Of a DNA stretch of 64,000 nt, positions 62,851 to 64,000 are shown piece by piece. Positions within the stretch are counted from its first letter, which is position 1. Each line of letters opens with the position of its first letter. The translations under genes and the position numbers were made by a program. The notes below the pieces were generated by a model, which made no database searches, was not told the origin of the DNA, and saw only the letters and a program-made list of their open reading frames with translations. Source of the stretch: Melastoma dodecandrum (lineage: Eukaryota; Streptophyta; Magnoliopsida; Myrtales; Melastomataceae); contig JARUPY010000474.1 in NCBI GenBank assembly GCA_029817715.1, positions 5,890,001 to 5,954,000 on the forward strand. Reading direction: 5' to 3'.

Positions 62851-64000
62851 TCATAGAAAGATGCCCTCATCAGTCTTAGCTTCGAATTTTCCTAAACTGT
62901 CCTTAGAAGGTCTCAAGATAAAACATGGACTTCCAAAGGCATGAAAATAGGAAATGTTCGGTTTCCTCCCCCTGTATAGTTGATAGGGAGTTTTCTCTAG
63001 TATGGGTCTAAGTAGAACCCTATTAGAGATGTAGCAAGCTGTATTAACAGCTTCTGCCCAAAGGTTTTGTGGAGCGTTGCTCTCACATATCATGGTTCTA
63101 GCCATGTCTATAAGCGTCCGATTTTTCCTTTCTGCTACTCCATTCTGTTGAGGAGTATATGGTGCAGAGAAGTTGTGATTGATACCATGTTCGTCACAGA
63201 AGGTAGCGAAGTCATGGTTTTCAAACTCTGTACCATGATCCGTCCTAATAGCTTTTACAGAAGATCCAATTTCATTCTGTAGTTTCTTAGCTAGCTTAAT
63301 GAACATTTCAAAGGCATCGCTTTTGTGAGTTAGAAATTTAACCCACGTGTATCTAGAGTAGTCATCAACTACAACTAGACAGTATCTTTTACCGCCAATA
63401 CTTTGAACTCTAGTAGGTCCGAAAAGATCCATATGTAGAAGTTCAAGTGGCTGTGTAGTAGAGACTTCATTCTTAGACTTAAATGAAGATTTGGTTTGTT
63501 TTCCAAGTGAACATGCTTCGCAGAAGCTGTCTTGCTCGAATCTGATGTTGGGTAAACCTTTTACCAACTCTTTTCTTGCAAGCTTGGATAACAATTTAAA
63601 GTTGGAATGTCCCAACCTTCTATGCCACAGATGGCTCTCATCTTTGACGGACAGAAGGCAGTTTTCTGTAGTACAGAAGCTCTCCTGTGTCAAGGTATAA
63701 ATGTTCCTTTTCCGATTTCCAATGAAGCGAACTTCATTATCTAGGATACCAGAACACTTGTCTTGATCAAAAGTTATTTTATAACTTTTGTCACAAAGCT
63801 GGCTAATGCTCAGCAAATTATGCTTGAGTTCTGTGACCAACAAAACCTCATCTATGACCATGGAGTAAGGGCTTCCAATGGTACCTTTACCAATTACAGA
63901 ACCTTTGTTATTGTCACCAAATTTCACAGACCCTCCATTATGTAGAGTCAATTGTGAAAATTTTGAAGGATCTCCGGTCATATGCCTGGAGCATCCGCTA
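62851..64000 (-). pseudogene. copia pre-integrase and integrase of D2 (runs off window)
   Basis: An open frame of 376 codons from 63,981 starts at MTGDPSKFSQLTL; the protease and Gag lie outside the window. The pre-integrase region (LLSISQLCDKSYKITFD, HLWHRRLGHSNFKLLSKL) is followed by the zinc motif (H-H-C-C: CEACSLGKQ) and catalytic core with LLHMDLFGPT (Asp), IRTDHGTEFEN (Asp) and NGVAERKNRTLIDMARTM (Glu), then ISNRVLLRPILEKTPYQLY. All catalytic residues are kept and the frame is clean up to a stop at 62,851-62,853 just after DEGIFL, where a Gly codon is normal. It is much better preserved than D1. Confidence 0.93.

Noticed and set aside
1..64000. tRNA, rRNA or organellar insertions
   Set aside because: No cloverleaf with the conserved A/B boxes, rRNA core sequence or organellar gene was noticed; matches to tRNA are limited to primer-binding sites.

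Overview
The window looks like transposon-rich nuclear DNA of a flowering plant, probably a eudicot. The evidence is an intact P-class pentatricopeptide-repeat (PPR) gene, an exon fragment of the plastid ORANGE-type protein, and plant-specific LTR-retrotransposon lineages (Athila, Tat/Ogre-like, chromovirus, copia). The species cannot be told from sequence alone. Only the PPR gene is a convincing functional host gene; almost everything else is retrotransposon at different stages of decay. Element names G1, D1, B, A, C, D2 and Tat-1 to Tat-3 are mine.

Layout. 1-6870: G1, a degenerate plus-strand Ty3/gypsy copy (LTR, gag, PR, RT, RNase H) cut off before integrase. 7335-9275: PPR gene with an internal array of almost identical 105-bp motifs. 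11.5-15.4 kb: fragments of minus-strand Tat/Ogre-like elements (Tat-1, Tat-2) around a plus-strand Athila remnant. 15.4-17.2 kb: unassigned GC-rich DNA with a 32-base poly-G run. 17.25-23.3 kb: D1, a plus-strand Ty1/copia element lacking most of RT. 23.3-26.5 kb: remains of a gypsy element and its LTR, then an Athila-type LTR piece. 26.9 kb: ORANGE exon fragment. 27,234-40,221: B, a complete 13-kb gypsy element with two LTRs. 40,246-52,940: A, a minus-strand Athila-like element whose 5' LTR is split by C, a minus-strand chromovirus-like element. 52,941-57,160: Tat-3. 57,163-64,000: D2, a minus-strand relative of D1 running off the window.

The two most interesting systems are passengers inside retrotransposons. 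B carries, antisense between pol and the 3' LTR, a six-exon gene with its own TATA box, five GT-AG introns of 70-79 bp and consistent phases (940 codons). It encodes a plant mobile domain (PMD), a basic linker and a coiled coil; it has four nonsense codons but no frameshift. D1 and D2 belong to one copia family in which RT/RNase H is replaced by a CAGAAGG-rich hairpin region followed by a long ORF of the 'putative plant transposon protein' type. D2 also has an LTR that lies inverted relative to its body, exactly at the LTR boundaries, and that LTR contains eight hairpin repeats with a compensatory base-pair change.

Nested insertions (C in A, A in Tat-3, D2 in Tat-3) give a relative chronology, and most damage in the younger copies is compatible with C-to-T decay of methylated DNA.
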